Shown here: in pieces, positions 13,414 to 23,858 of the stretch
How the letters are laid out: every line of letters begins with the position of its first letter
How positions within the stretch are numbered: position 1 is the first letter of the stretch
DNA from: Daphnia pulex
Taxonomy: Eukaryota > Arthropoda > Branchiopoda > Diplostraca > Daphniidae
Direction of reading: 5' to 3'
Assembly (NCBI RefSeq): GCF_021134715.1
Contig: NC_060027.1
Coordinates: 3,410,001-3,474,000 of the forward strand
Length of the DNA stretch: 64,000 nt
Position numbers and translations under genes: made by a program
Notes under the pieces: generated by a model
The model's input: the letters and a program-made list of their open reading frames with translations, nothing else
Databases searched by the model: none
What the model was told of the DNA's origin: nothing

Positions 13414-13926
13414 CTATTTGTTTTCTTTTTTCTCTGCTGGTGTGGTTAAATTTGTTATTTCTGCTAATGTCTTTGCTCCCTGTTTTAAAATAAAATATAT
13501 AGAACAGTGTTAATATTGACAAAAAGAGACATTTTTAACAGGTGGTATTACCCTTATGATAGGATGTTCAATCTGCTGCTCGTGTTTAGGAACAAATTTT
13601 TCAACTTTTTGAAGTAGTGACCATCCAACATGTAGCCCAATAATCTAAAGTTTGGGGAAAAAAAGAAGAAAATGTAAATGTAACCATAAGAATAAGATGA
13701 CTACAAATAACATGTTTCAATCTGTGTGATTATTAACATTTATCCGAAAAAAAGGCATAAACATTTTAATATTTATGATTTTTTTACATTAGAACCACGT
13801 TAGATCATCGTGTTAGAACTATAACTTTTACGTAACATAACTTACAACGGGAACCATAGTCAAAAGTACCAAATTTTTTTTGGTAAATTTTGCAAATCTT
13901 TGTGAAAACGTTAATTTATCCTCCAT
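13414..13926 (-). CDS. Small single-pass membrane protein, 79 residues, family not recognised (3 exons)
   Basis: Three exons on the minus strand (13846-13926, 13552-13644, 13414-13479) join in phase 0 through canonical GT and AG sites to 79 residues ending in TAG. None of the exons is long enough to stand out as an ORF. The N-terminus is basic (MEDKLTFSQRFAKFTKKN), followed by a hydrophobic stretch across the first splice junction (LVLLTMVPVIIGLHVGW), then a charged helix (KVEKFVPKHEQQIEHP) and a Lys/Glu-rich tail ending KKENK. This fits a small integral membrane protein with one short helix, perhaps mitochondrial or ER, but I cannot name the family. The ATG lies 284 bp from the MED29 start, which suggests a shared divergent promoter. 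The 3' end lies 133 bp past the COG6 stop, on the opposite strand. Confidence 0.72.
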
Positions 13927-14209
13927 CTTAATAACGTCTAAGAATTGAACGACTGGATTATGACACTGAAAAGAAACAGAAAAAAAACAACTCGGGTCTC
14001 GGAAATCTGGAGAAACAATCTGAAAGAAGCAGACGATATAATTATTGTCATAGAAACGAAGCAGACTCTTTTTTCTTCAATTGATCTCATCTGCAGATCT
14101 GCTCATAAAAATTGACGGTCTTCCGTCTAACAAGTGCTTGAACTGCAGATTACCTACCAATTTTCCAAACTATCTATCCAAGAAGTTAAAAGAATTTTTA
14201 TTCCCAGTA
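13927..14209. promoter_or_regulatory. Divergent promoter between the small membrane protein gene and MED29
   Basis: Two start codons face away from each other across this interval. A polypyrimidine run and an AG sit just before the MED29 ATG (ttattcccag), so MED29 may have a non-coding first exon here joined by a short 5' UTR intron. No TATA box is evident. Confidence 0.5.
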
Positions 14210-14993
14210 ATGGCGATGCATATGACTGGAATGTCAAATCAAGGAATGATGAATTTGACCCCTCTGCAGCAGCAACAGCTTCTCCAACAGCAGCAACAAC
14301 AACAGCAGCAACAACAGGCAGCAGCTAATAATAATCCTCAACAAATGTTGCAACATCAACAGCAATCACAGCCCGTTCCAAACCAGCAAGCAGCAGCAAA
14401 TCCTAATATGCCCAACCCAGCGGCTCCAAATCCTGCTTCTGAACAGCAAAAGCTTGACCACATTGCTAAAGTCAAAACACTTCTTTGGCCTCTGAAAGAG
14501 AGTTTAATTGTAATTTAGTTTTTAAAAATGTTTATTTTTAAGTAACTAATATTGACTTTGTCTTCTAGGCAAGTTTTAAAACAGCTGCCCAAAATTTCAA
14601 CCAAAACGCCCTGATAGATTTTGGAACTATGTATGTCATAAGATAACTACTTTGTGATTTATTCACTGTTAAAGTTTATTTAAATGTTGATTTTTCTGTA
14701 GGAAAGGAACAGAAACCAATGGGCCTAGATTTGACAAACAACTAGAGGAATTTTACTCAATTTGTGATCAAATAGAATTAAACCTTCAAGCGGCAATCGG
14801 GTGTGCTTCCCAGATTAGTACCAGCCAACGACACGTTCCTGCCCTAGTCTCTATAGCAAGGCAAGAGCCTGTCATCAATCAGGAAATGATGTCTTATCCA
14901 AACTATGTTGGCGTGGCAAAAACCCAAGTTGCCTATGTTAAAGACGTAATTGATACTCTGAATGATGCCGCTCAGAACTTATCCAATGACTAA
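14210..14993 (+). CDS. MED29: Mediator complex subunit 29 (intersex homologue), 3 exons
   Basis: MED29 is a tail-module-associated subunit of Mediator, the nuclear bridge between transcription factors and RNA polymerase II; its Drosophila homologue is intersex. Exons 14210-14509, 14569-14630 and 14702-14993 join to 217 residues. The N-terminus is Met/Gln-rich with a run of about 11 Gln (CAG/CAA), then a Pro/Asn/Ala linker. The conserved part follows: DHIAKVKTLLWPLKESL, then ASFKTAAQNFNQNALIDFGT, then PRFDKQLEEFYSICDQIELN, and a helical C-terminus ending NDAAQNLSND. The chosen ATG gives MAMHMTGMSNQGMMNL; an upstream in-frame ATG at 14081 would add residues unlike the family and lies across a likely acceptor site. 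Confidence 0.93.
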
Positions 14994-15749
14994 ATTTTTT
15001 TCCCCCGGGATACACGAAAAAAGTTTGCCATTTTTTATATTTATAAAATACATTTGTCTGGCGTTTGATCGCACAAGCATATCAGTATAAGATGATTTAA
15101 ATTTCTCCATTTGAATCTAGATTTTACGTTTGTACAGCACCCGATGGAAAATTGTCGGTCGCGCGTTACTTGCAGTCGTGAGCACTTTACCGCTATTTCA
15201 TTGTCCCGTTTTATTGTAACGCGTGATCTGTCGATCTCAATTCCCTCCGTGACTTGGTTTTGTAACAAATTTTTTATTTTGCATTCCCCCCACTTTCACA
15301 GGCTTTCTACATCTTTGTATAGGCATTACCGACATTTTTTCCAAGCTTTAAGAATATCCTACTGGATTTTGTCCATTACAGCATCTTCTTCGCGTAAAAA
15401 AGTCAGGTTCATTTTTTCCTAGGCAGCTTTAGTCAATTTAGTCAATTGATTTTGATGGCGAGTCAGCACCAGAAAAATCTCTTGTCATGTATTTTGCATT
15501 CGGTATGAATGTGTGTTGATGGTGTTTACGAAGGATGACGCGTTTTTATAGGAAAGCAAAAGAGTTGAGGTAGGCATTGAAAGACATATTTGAAAGCCGT
15601 CACAATTCAGCTGTGAATCTAACAGGTCAGCACGTCTAAGAGGCTCCAGTTTCTCCGGAAAAAAAATCGTACACGAAATAGGAAGCTTTCGAAGGCTTCT
15701 TCGATTGGTCACTTCTGTCGATCTAGTTTCTCTCATCTTCAACTTCGCA
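14994..15749. other. Intergenic, MED29 3' end and upstream region of the resilin-like gene
   Basis: A TTTATAAAATAC stretch near 15040 may serve MED29 polyadenylation. The rest shows no coding exon with splice sites and no repeat. It is likely to carry the enhancer of the cuticle gene that follows. Confidence 0.5.
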
Positions 15750-15757
15750 TTTATAAG
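15750..15757 (+). promoter_or_regulatory. TATA box of the resilin-like cuticle gene
   Basis: The motif TTTATAAG lies 65 bp upstream of the ATG. About 30 bp downstream of its first base is TCATCC (A at 15780), a plausible initiator. TATA-initiator promoters are typical of strongly regulated arthropod cuticle genes. Confidence 0.6.
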
Positions 15758-15814
15758 CAAGAAGATTCAGCAGTAAGTCATCCAGTTCCATTCCAACTTC
15801 CTCCAACCAACAAG

Positions 15815-16893
15815 ATGTTTCTCAAGGTAATCTGAATTTCCTCTCGTCAATTCTGATTTAATTCCACTAAAGTATTCAATTTGATTTCACAGGCTTTCGT
15901 AATCCTGCCAGCAATTTTTTCCTTGGTGACGGCTGCTAGAATGAACTCGGCTATGGGATCCAAGCGAGGCGGTTTCAGTCTGGAGCCTTTCGGCCATGGC
16001 ACCCATCATTCGCATGCATTGAAGACCATTCGATCGTCCGTCGACTCGTCAGGCAAAGCCAATGAAAGATCGCATCCCGAAAATGAACTGGATTCAGCTG
16101 GATTTGGAGCTCCAGCATACGGTAGTGTGGGAGCGGCCGGGTTTGGTTCTCCTGTTCAAGGATTCGGTGGACCTGCTGGTCATCATCAAGGCGGAGCTAG
16201 TGGATTTGGACTTGGCAGTCAATCAGGGCCCTTTGGTGGCCCATCTGCATCCTATAATGATCAATCAGGATCAATTGGCAGTCCATTGGGCTCGTTCGGT
16301 GGTCCAGCTGCAGCCTTTGGAGGTCAGTCCGGATATGGAGGAGGTGCGCAAGGAGGAGCTCCGGGATACGGCGCTGCTGCTGGTGGATACGGAGGAAATT
16401 CTGTTAGTAAATCAAAGTAATTTTAATGAATTGAACAAACATCACAAAGTATTTTGTTTGACAGGACGCTGGAATGCCCTATCAATTTCAGTATAATGTT
16501 AACGAGTACGGCAACAACTTTGGCCACTCTCAATCCAGCGATGGCAACCAAGTGACTGGGCGCTATTTTGTTCAGTTACCTGACGGTCGTCTTCAGACTG
16601 TGGATTTCAAATCGGATCCATTAAACGGCTACACTGCTGATGTCCAGTACCAAGGCCAGGCACAATACCCCGGAAGCAACAACGGAGGCTACTCTTCCCA
16701 GCCATCTGGAGCACAGTACCCTTCAGGAGGAACTCAACAAGCTCCACAAGGCAACTATGGCAGTGGTATTGGCGGCGGGTCCGTTGGACAACTACCACTT
16801 GCCTTCAACGGCCAAGGAAATTATGGAGGTGCTCTTCCTAGTGCACCTGGAAGTTTTGCTGGCCCAGGAGCCTTTAGCGTCAAACCCTACTAA
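15815..16893 (+). CDS. Pro-resilin-like cuticle protein with a Rebers-Riddiford chitin-binding domain (3 exons)
   Basis: A secreted structural protein of the elastic cuticle. Exon 1 (15815-15826) encodes only MFLK, a hallmark of arthropod cuticle genes; exon 2 is 15893-16402 and exon 3 is 16465-16893. The signal peptide spans the first intron (MFLKAFVILPAIFSLVTAA). Exon 2 encodes a long Gly-rich stretch with loose repeats of the FGGPxxxFGxxSG type, as in elastic proteins. Exon 3 holds the chitin-binding domain, from YQFQYNVNEYGNNFGHS through TGRYFVQLPDGRLQTVDF to GYTADVQY, closest to the resilin (RR-2-like) type. After it come Gln/Gly/Pro-rich sequences. The intron between exons 2 and 3 uses a GTTAGT donor. 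Length is about 316 residues. I call it pro-resilin-like rather than resilin because the Gly-rich repeats are not the classic resilin motif. Confidence 0.88.
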
Positions 16894-16901
16894 GTTTTTT
16901 T

Positions 16902-16907
16902 AATAAA
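16902..16907 (+). other. Polyadenylation signal of the resilin-like gene
   Basis: AATAAA lies 9 bases past the TAA stop. A second AATAAA about 70 bp further on could be an alternative site. Confidence 0.6.
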
Positions 16908-17042
16908 GTTTACAAAATAACACAACAGAAATGTAGACGCAAAATTACAAACATTTGTATTGCAGTTTGTTCCAATAAAACAATTAATGATGTCTAGATA
17001 TATTTTCACGAATTTGTTAATACTTAATTATGAATTTTGTAA

Positions 17043-17115
17043 GCCCGGCTAGCTCAGTCGGTAGAGCATGAGACTCTTAATCTCAGGGTCGTGGGTTCGA
17101 GCCCCACGTTGGGCG
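17043..17115 (+). tRNA. tRNA-Lys (anticodon CTT)
   Basis: All four arms form. The acceptor stem GCCCGGC pairs with GTTGGGC (two G-T wobbles). The anticodon loop reads ACTCTTAAT with CTT at 34-36. The T arm is GTGGGTTCGAGCCCCAC and the discriminator is G. A run of T (ctttttag) follows within about 10 bases and would stop RNA polymerase III. No intron. Confidence 0.97.
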
Positions 17116-17284
17116 AATAACTTTTTAGTTTTCGGACAGAAACAATTTTACTGCAAAATAAGTTTTAGAAAAATTTGCAATCGAAGACGATGCATTTTAA
17201 TTTATTAATTTAAATGGAATTCGTGTTTGTGTAAAACTTGTTGATGTAAAGGTGAAAAATATAACCTTATAAAAATTACAAAAT

Positions 17285-17369
17285 TGCATCGACCGGGAAT
17301 CGAACCCGGGCCGCCCGCGTGCTGCTAACAGTATGGCAGGCGAGCATTCTACCACTGAACCATCGATGC
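17285..17369 (-). tRNA. tRNA-Gly (anticodon GCC) with a 14-nt intron, copy 1
   Basis: The mature part is identical to copy 3 below, including the B box GGTTCGATTCC and discriminator A. A 14-nt insert (TACTGTTAGCAGCA) lies between A37 and C38, the canonical eukaryotic tRNA intron site. Its third base from the 3' end is G, able to make the anticodon-intron pair with C32, and GCAG in the intron is complementary to CTGC of the anticodon loop, so the pre-tRNA can form the usual splicing fold with a short 3' bulge. Weak T runs follow the gene on the minus strand. Confidence 0.9.
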
Positions 17370-17551
17370 TTGTAAACTTTCAAATCAAATAAATACCAAA
17401 TTAGGCCAATACGTTAAGCCTTCACCCCTTAGACATCGTTAAACTAAATTTTAACTTAACTAATCTTGCAAACGATAATATTTCTATTAATCGCCTTGTT
17501 TTATCACTAAAATGCCAAAACCCTATCCAATTTGAAAAAAAATACAAAAAT

Positions 17552-17636
17552 TGCATCGACCGGGAATCGAACCCGGGCCGCCCGCGTACTGCCTCTAAAT
17601 TGGCAGGCGAGCATTCTACCACTGAACCATCGATGC
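17552..17636 (-). tRNA. tRNA-Gly (anticodon GCC) with a different 14-nt intron, copy 2
   Basis: Same mature sequence as the neighbouring copies. The insert at 37/38 is ATTTAGAGGCAGTA, unlike copy 1 in its first half but the same length. GGCAG pairs with all five bases CTGCC (32-36), and again G is third from the 3' end opposite C32. A run of T follows the gene on the minus strand. Confidence 0.9.
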
Positions 17637-17819
17637 TTGCTAACAACAAAAATATAATAGAATCCAATCAATAGATTAAGCCATGCATCTATTAGACGTC
17701 GCTAAACTAATTTTCAACTTAACTTATGTTAGAAACGATAATTTTTCTATCAATCGCCTTCATTTATCACTAAACGAAAAAACCCTCTTATAAAGTGATA
17801 TAAAAAAATAATAAAACGT

Positions 17820-17890
17820 TGCATCGACCGGGAATCGAACCCGGGCCGCCCGCGTGGCAGGCGAGCATTCTACCACTGAACCATCGATGC
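17820..17890 (-). tRNA. tRNA-Gly (anticodon GCC), intronless, copy 3
   Basis: A standard 71-nt tRNA-Gly(GCC): acceptor GCATCGA pairs with TCGATGC, loop CTGCCAC, discriminator A, and a TTTT run downstream on the minus strand. It defines where the inserts of copies 1 and 2 begin and end. Confidence 0.97.
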
Positions 17891-18369
17891 TTATGGAATT
17901 TCACATTTAAATGATAATACATTATAAAATATCTTTTTACGTTTCAACTTTTAGATACCGTATATGGATTTTTACATGCTATGTTACGATGTCGCAAGAG
18001 AGTTTACTTATACAAACGAAAAAAAAAATGCTGCAGCGCGTAACCCGCGTGTTGGGATGAGTAATAAAAAAATGAAAGTTTTAAAATTTACCTAACTACG
18101 CTTTTTCCCTTGGGGGAGTTAGGGTGAGACGATGATTTGGAAAATGGAAAGTAATTTTTTTTTCTTGGAGCGATAGGAAGAAAGAAGATACATAACCGTT
18201 CTTTCTTACCCAGGGAAGATTGCTTCGAAAGCAATCACGTTTAGGTTAGGTTGAATGAATTATGAGTATACAAGTAAAAATTCCAAATTCGGCCTATATT
18301 TGCCTTCAACTATAAAGGAATATAACTTTCGTTTGTGTTGCTTCTTTGCCTTTATCTTCTTTGACAACG
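17891..18369. other. Intergenic, between tRNA cluster and FkbM gene A
   Basis: No gene seen. It contains a small perfect hairpin near 18220 (GATTGCTT, loop CGAA-like, AAGCAATC). The 3' UTR of the downstream minus-strand gene should end here. Confidence 0.4.
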
Positions 18370-19697
18370 TTAGTCGTCATAGTCGTATCGCAAATCGCTA
18401 AAGAAAAATCATTTTTAAAAATTGACTAATGAAATCGTCAGTTATGTAAAAGAAACAAACCTTAAAAAATCTTTTACGAAGACGATGTCACGGGCATATG
18501 GAGTTGCAATTTTTCCAAAATTAACAAACCCGTTCTCTTCCATGAATTTGACAATCCCAGCTTCCCCTTCCTCGACGTGTTCCCATTCAACCACCAACGT
18601 CTGCCAATCAAAGTGACATATGTAAATACAGTCATCTTCTCAAAAATTGTAGTGTGTGCGATATGGTGTACCTTAATGTCGACTTTGTGCCATGGAATCG
18701 TTTTTAGGATTTTAAGCTCATGACCCTCGACGTCGAGACTGAAAAAATCCACAGATGTCCGTCCGTAGGCAAGAAGAAATGAGTAGAATGGAAAACATTG
18801 TACGGTAATCAAATGATCGTTTTCAAACCACGAAGACTTTTCTTGAATGCTTCCGACTTGGAAAACAGATTTAAAAGTAACCTTGTACAAATTAAAATAA
18901 TGGTTACTGCTTATTGTAAAATATTTTGCGATTAAAAAATTAAATTAAAGTGTAAACTTATAACACTTACTTCGGTGGGATAAGTCTCCAAGCTGAGACA
19001 AGCTGGAACGTGCGTTGCTTTTCTTTTACGAGTCAACAGAGAGTCGTAAGATCCACGATCCGGTTCGATTAGTAGCCCCGTCCAGTTTTTGTATCGTTCC
19101 ATGTACAGTGTGTTGGAGAGGAATTCACCGTCTGAAGCTCCGCATTCCACAAAGAATCCATTGGCCTGGTTGCGCAATATTCGCATGATTGCTTTGGCTT
19201 GACCGGCCGATGGATCGGCTGTTTTTGGATTATGCAAATCAAACGGAACTTCTGGTCCCCATGGTTTCTTTAAATAATTCTTTCTAATAAGGTCAAGTAC
19301 ACACGGATGGTCCTGTTGCAGTCGATGTGTGTTGGCGTATTCTGTATGATTTAAAATTAATTTTTCAGCTAGCATCAATAAATAAAATGCATATAATCTT
19401 ATATATATTACCTAGTGTGCAATCTTTAACATGCTGCGATTGATGTTTACTCTCTTCCAACAAATTGTACTTGGTGGTAATACCATTTGACAATTTTCTG
19501 TCTGTGCTTCTGTTCTCATGGATGAGAAAGAAAAAAAAGAATAATCCCACACACAGTATAATAGATGATCTCCGACGAGCCACAAATATTCTGATTCCTC
19601 TAAAACTAAAAATTATTTTACAAAAGTAAATCAGTAGGGAATTAATAATGCAGTGTAACGTGAAACATATATATATAATTTACCTGATGAATGACAT
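18370..19697 (-). CDS. FkbM-type methyltransferase-domain membrane protein, Star-like, paralogue A
   Basis: Six exons encode about 316 residues. Exon 1 (19684-19697) has only MSFIR. A basic stretch (RGIRIFVARRRSS) then precedes a single hydrophobic anchor (IILCVGLFFFFFLI), giving a type II membrane protein. The lumenal part has the conserved EYANTHRLQQDHPCVLDLIR segment, the SAM-binding-like motif NGFFVECGASDGEFLSNT, then NWTGLLIEPD, the FkbM hallmark VDFFSLDVEGHELKILKTI, WEHVEEGE, and an acidic Tyr-rich tail RYDYDD. Drosophila Star, which exports EGF-receptor ligands, has this architecture; whether this one works in that way is inference. It may instead be one of many lineage-specific FkbM paralogues. 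The gene lies in tandem with paralogue B, with the same intron positions but lacking one intron of B. Confidence 0.82.
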
Positions 19698-20455
19698 TTT
19701 AAAAGATTCGAAATACTGATAAACAATCCGAGAATTAGTAAAACTATTCACACATAATCTAGTTGCATTTATTTTGAGAGAAACACAGACATTAACCGAG
19801 ATGTCTTGGGCCACGACTGCAATATCTTAAAATTTCCAAGTTTCAATAACTTCAAACAGCAAGATTGTGGTATAACAATCTAAACACGATCTTGTTGTGC
19901 CAGTGCGGCAGTACACGTCACCAGCTATGGGGGAGATGTGGAAGAATTTTTGATAGCCTTCAGTCGTAACTGGCAGTGATATAATTGATAGCTACGGGGT
20001 CTTGGAGCATTGCGCGTGTGTGTGCACTAACAAGTAACAACCATCTTTTCTGTCCAATAGAAGAATTACTTTGGGGTTCACGTATCCTCCCCATTGTATA
20101 AGAATCGTACTATAAGAGAATAACATGTGAGAAACAACCTAGATCTTTGATCGCTGATTCTACAAAATCCATTAAACAAAGGTACCTAGCTAAGCTAGTG
20201 ATGTGGGGAATTTCATTATTAATTTATCAAATTTATTAAAGAAATTAAAGGGGTTTTTGGAACAAAACAAATAAGATTATAAGCATGCAACTTCTGTGTA
20301 CTATCGTACACTATTAAGATTTAAAAACAAGGCTTGGTTTCGTACAATATTCATACTTATTACGTACAATATTCAATATTCTACAGAAATCATAGACATT
20401 TGTGGAAACCTAAAAATAGCACGCCTTTTTTTCTATTTGCTGATTGTTTTAAGGC
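19698..20455. other. Spacer between the two FkbM paralogues
   Basis: This spacer holds the promoter of paralogue A and the 3' end of paralogue B. A short direct repeat (CGTACAATATTCA near 20341 and 20364) is present. No coding exon seen. Confidence 0.45.
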
Positions 20456-21890
20456 CTATTCATCGTAGTCAACGTAGTCAAATCTCAAGTCACTGAAAAT
20501 AAAGAAAAACAAATCTGGTTAAAAATTTGTTTTTGAAATGAGATGCGGTAGGTGTAACTTACTCGAGAAAATCTTTGATGAACACGACATCTCTTGCATA
20601 GGGAGTAGCGATTCTCCCAAAATTTACATAGCCTTGTTCCTTCATGTAATCGACAATTGCGTAGTAACCTTCCTCAACGTGCTCCCATTCAACGGCTATC
20701 AACTTGTAACGAAAATTATAAATCGAAGGAAAACGAAATTTTATTATGCATGGAATGGTATAAAATAAATATTTGACAGCATTTTAGTGCAACAATTATT
20801 GTTCTTCTTACGGTAATATTGACTTTGTGCCACGGAATAGTTTTGAGCACTTGGAGTTCATGTCCTTCCACATCGAGGCTGAAAAAATCCACCCAATTTT
20901 GTCCGTGGGCCAGCAATATAGAGTACAGTGGAAAACATTGAACATTTGCCAATTTTCCGTTATCCAGTTCAGATTGCGACACTTTACTGCCAATGATTTT
21001 CCCGGTGATCTCAGTTTTATCGAATGAGACCTTTTTGTAAGATACGATGAATTATATGTGTGACAGGTAGGCCTATACATTTTAAAGGATATTAAGAGAA
21101 TTATACTTCGGTTGGGTATTTTTCGAGACTAAGACAATTTTGAAGTGTCCAAGATTTGCGATTACGTTTGGCCAAATTTTGGAACGACTTTGGTTCGGGT
21201 TCGACCAGCAGTCCAGTCCAGTTCATCTCTCGTTCCAAAAATAAAGTGTTGGAGAAAGATTCGCCATCGGCGGCACCACTCTCAATAAAGAACCCGTTTG
21301 TCTGTAATTGAATCAAACAATTTTTTTTAAAAATCAAACGATGTGTAATACGGAATGCAAACAGTTTATACCAGATTTCTCAGTAATCGTAGAACTGCCG
21401 TCACTTGACCTGCAGATGGATCTTTCACATTGGGGTAATCCAAAAACAGAGGCACATCCGATGGTGACGGTTTGTTAAGATGCTGGCGACGAATAATATC
21501 GAGTAGACAAGGATGATCTTGCTGAAGTTTATGCGCGTTTGCGTATTCTTGAAAGAGAGTTTTATCATTAATATCAGTTGCTGCCAACTAATTTACAGGA
21601 CGTTGACTCACCGATAGTGCAATCTTTGACGTGTTTTGGCATACCCTTTGTTTCTTCCATCAAATTATAAAGAACCTTTTTCTTCGTCTGTTTGGAATTA
21701 TGTCGACTGTCTGACGACGGCCATGCAATCATTAAAATTAAACCAATTGACACTGTGAATATCAAGAGCGAACGATGTCGAATCACAAATAATCTGATGC
21801 TTCTATAAAAGAAACCAAAAATAAAAAAATAAAATAACAGATTGATATCACTAATAGCGTAAAAGAGTTCACTTACCGTGGTGTCGTCAT
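20456..21890 (-). CDS. FkbM-type methyltransferase-domain membrane protein, Star-like, paralogue B
   Basis: Seven exons; the first (ending at the ATG, 21890) encodes MTTP plus part of Arg. A basic segment (SIRLFVIRHRS) and one hydrophobic anchor (LLIFTVSIGLILMIAW) follow. Conserved blocks match paralogue A in order: EYANAHKLQQDHPCLLDIIR, NGFFIESGAADGESFSNT, NWTGLLVEPEP, VDFFSLDVEGHELQVLKTI, WEHVEEGYYAIVDYM, and an acidic Tyr-rich tail ending DYVDYDE. It has an additional intron just before TNGFF that paralogue A lacks. Between the two proteins the SAM-motif Cys of A (ECGASDGE) is Ser in B (ESGAADGE). Both look intact, so this is a live tandem pair; the substrate, if any, is unknown. Confidence 0.82.
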
Positions 21891-23051
21891 TTTGCCAACG
21901 GGAGGTAAAAAAAACGTACGAGTATTAAGAAATCCTCATTGGCGAGTCTAAACTTATAGATTGGTTTTCACCGACCGCCACTAACGAATTGTTCCTGCCA
22001 AGTGAGAACCCCGAAATACCCTTAAATTATTCCTCTAACATTCTTTAATCAGGAAAGCAGTTCCATGCCAGTGGCTCTTCATTGCTGATTACAGTCAGCC
22101 GACGGCTGAAATTCTTTGTGAGCTTTGAAGAGATCCCCTTGATGCCGCGTTGAAATTGATCGAAACGTGTCTGACCTTCATGCTCTCGAGTTCGATGGAT
22201 CGTGTCGGTTGCACTTTACCTTGAAGGAATACATTTTGAAATCATGGGGATATATCGTTGAAATTATAATCTCATCTCACAAGTCAAATGGGGGAGGTGA
22301 CGTTGCTATATTTAACTCTTCTCACTCTGTAAAGCAAAAGGAGCATCATGTGATCGCCTTTGTGCCTGGCGCACTAACCACAAGGTGCACCCTATTATAT
22401 TCGGATTGTAAGATTCCTAGGCTTAAAGCTTTATCAATGTTGTAAGGCCAAAAAGACAGTTAAGCAAATAATTGATTAATGTTGGCAGACGTGCTGAAGC
22501 AAATACGATCGCGAGTGTCTTAGTGGAAATAGGAAATTAACCAATATCATGTTATCCGCTTGGAAACATAATTTTGTTTAATATTAAATGATAATGAATG
22601 ATGATGATTAAAGAAGAAGCCATCACGTGCTAGAAAAAAATATTATTATTTCCCGGTGAATTGAATTACGTTCAAATGAAAACTGATGGCATGGAGAAAA
22701 AAGGAATAATATATGCAGCATATTTAGCCAGAGGGAAAAAACAGGAAGAACAGGGCAATTCTCATTCAGTCATCCATCAATGTCGTGGAATTTTTGAGTC
22801 AATAAACTCGATGAACGCAGAGTCTGGAGATCTGCTGCTGTTTTCTGAAACTGATAACATGAAGTAACATGAAGTTCATGCTGGTAATTCAAAATTAGCG
22901 CGCTGACGCCACCAAGTGCTAGTTAAACTTACTAGTGATGACGGGACTCTTATCATAATCCCTAGATGGTGTTGTCGGCCATTGCAAAATGTTATGCCTC
23001 AAGCATGCATTGCAACAACGGCTGTGTTCAACTTGTCATTTTCGTGTGTTT
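21891..23051. other. Intergenic, no gene recognised
   Basis: Only short ORFs without splice support or family similarity. A CTCF-like motif (CCTAGATGGTG) lies at about 22961 and an inverted-orientation relative (GCCACCAAGTGCTAG) at about 22909. Confidence 0.4.
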
Positions 23052-23107
23052 TCGTTTCATCATTAAAATTAAAAAGAAATCGTTTCATCATTAAAATTAA
23101 AAAGAAA
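23052..23107. repeat. Two tandem copies of a 28-bp unit
   Basis: The unit starts TCGTTTCATCATTAAAATTA and is present twice, head to tail and identical. Confidence 0.9.
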
Positions 23108-23270
23108 ATAAAAATAGTGTTTGACGTTCTATAATTTGCTAATGGCCGTAATAAGACAAAAATAGCAATAATCCGACGAGAGTTTATTCAACATAGATTC
23201 GTAGACAGCGGCGTTTCTCAGTTATCACCACAGACTAAGAGGGTAAAGACCACGAACGGCTATGAACCCC

Positions 23271-23858
23271 TTGAAGCGATGCTCGTCCTATGCCGTATGG
23301 TGGCGCGTCGAGCACACAAAACGAAAGCCATTATTTTTCCTCTTTCCCTACTGATTAGAGTCTTCACACACCGTAAGTTTATAATTAAACCATTAACATA
23401 TCAATAGTGATGTTTTGTGTAAATATAGCTTAGATATCTCCCATGTTGTGTGAATTTTTTTAAATTTATATGTGATCTCTAGACACAATCTAAAAATTCA
23501 TTTATTAAACCCCCTTTTGCCCATTTTCAAGCCCAGGAAACAGCGTTTCAAGATTTTCTGAAATGGGCCTGAAAATCGTGAAACGCTGTTTCCTGGGCCT
23601 GAAAATGGGCAAAAAGGGGGTTTAATAAAGGAATTTATAGATTGTATCTAGAGATCACATATAAATTTAAAAAAATTCACACAACATGGGAGATATCTAA
23701 GCTATATTTACACAAAACATCACTATTGATATGTTAATGGTTTAATTATAAACTTACGGTGTGTGAAGACTCTAATCAGTAGGGAAAGAGGAAAAATAAT
23801 GGCTTTCGTTTTGTGTGCTCGACGCGCCACCATACGGCATAGGACGAGCATCGCTTCA
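23271..23858. repeat. Long inverted repeat (hairpin), arms about 290 bp, loop about 12 nt
   Basis: The left arm (about 23271-23558) and the reverse complement of the right arm (about 23571-23858) match nearly base for base, with about six single differences by eye. Pairing runs inward to a 12-nt loop (TGAAATGGGCCT) near 23565. Weaker, gapped similarity carries on outward to about 23225 and 23930 (shared CACAGACTAAGAGGGTAAAGA). If transcribed on either strand it would fold into a double-stranded RNA of nearly 300 bp. It has no terminal inverted repeats of a named transposon and I see no target-site duplication. It may be an inverted duplication or a foldback element. Confidence 0.93.

Larger units (their letters stand above)
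17285..17819 (-). repeat. Tandem duplication of about 267 bp carrying tRNA-Gly
   Basis: The tRNA genes are spaced 267 and 268 bp apart, and the spacers are alignable: each holds a diverged version of a stretch with AACTTAACT, AACGATAAT, TTCTAT and AATCGCCTT in the same order (for example 17430-17515 and 17697-17785). The array therefore arose by duplicating tRNA plus spacer. Spacers have diverged while tRNA bodies have not, as expected under selection or conversion. Confidence 0.8.

Noticed and set aside
15041-15422. Overlapping short ORFs on both strands upstream of the resilin-like gene
   Set aside because: No splice partners or domains; they lie in a promoter-proximal spacer.
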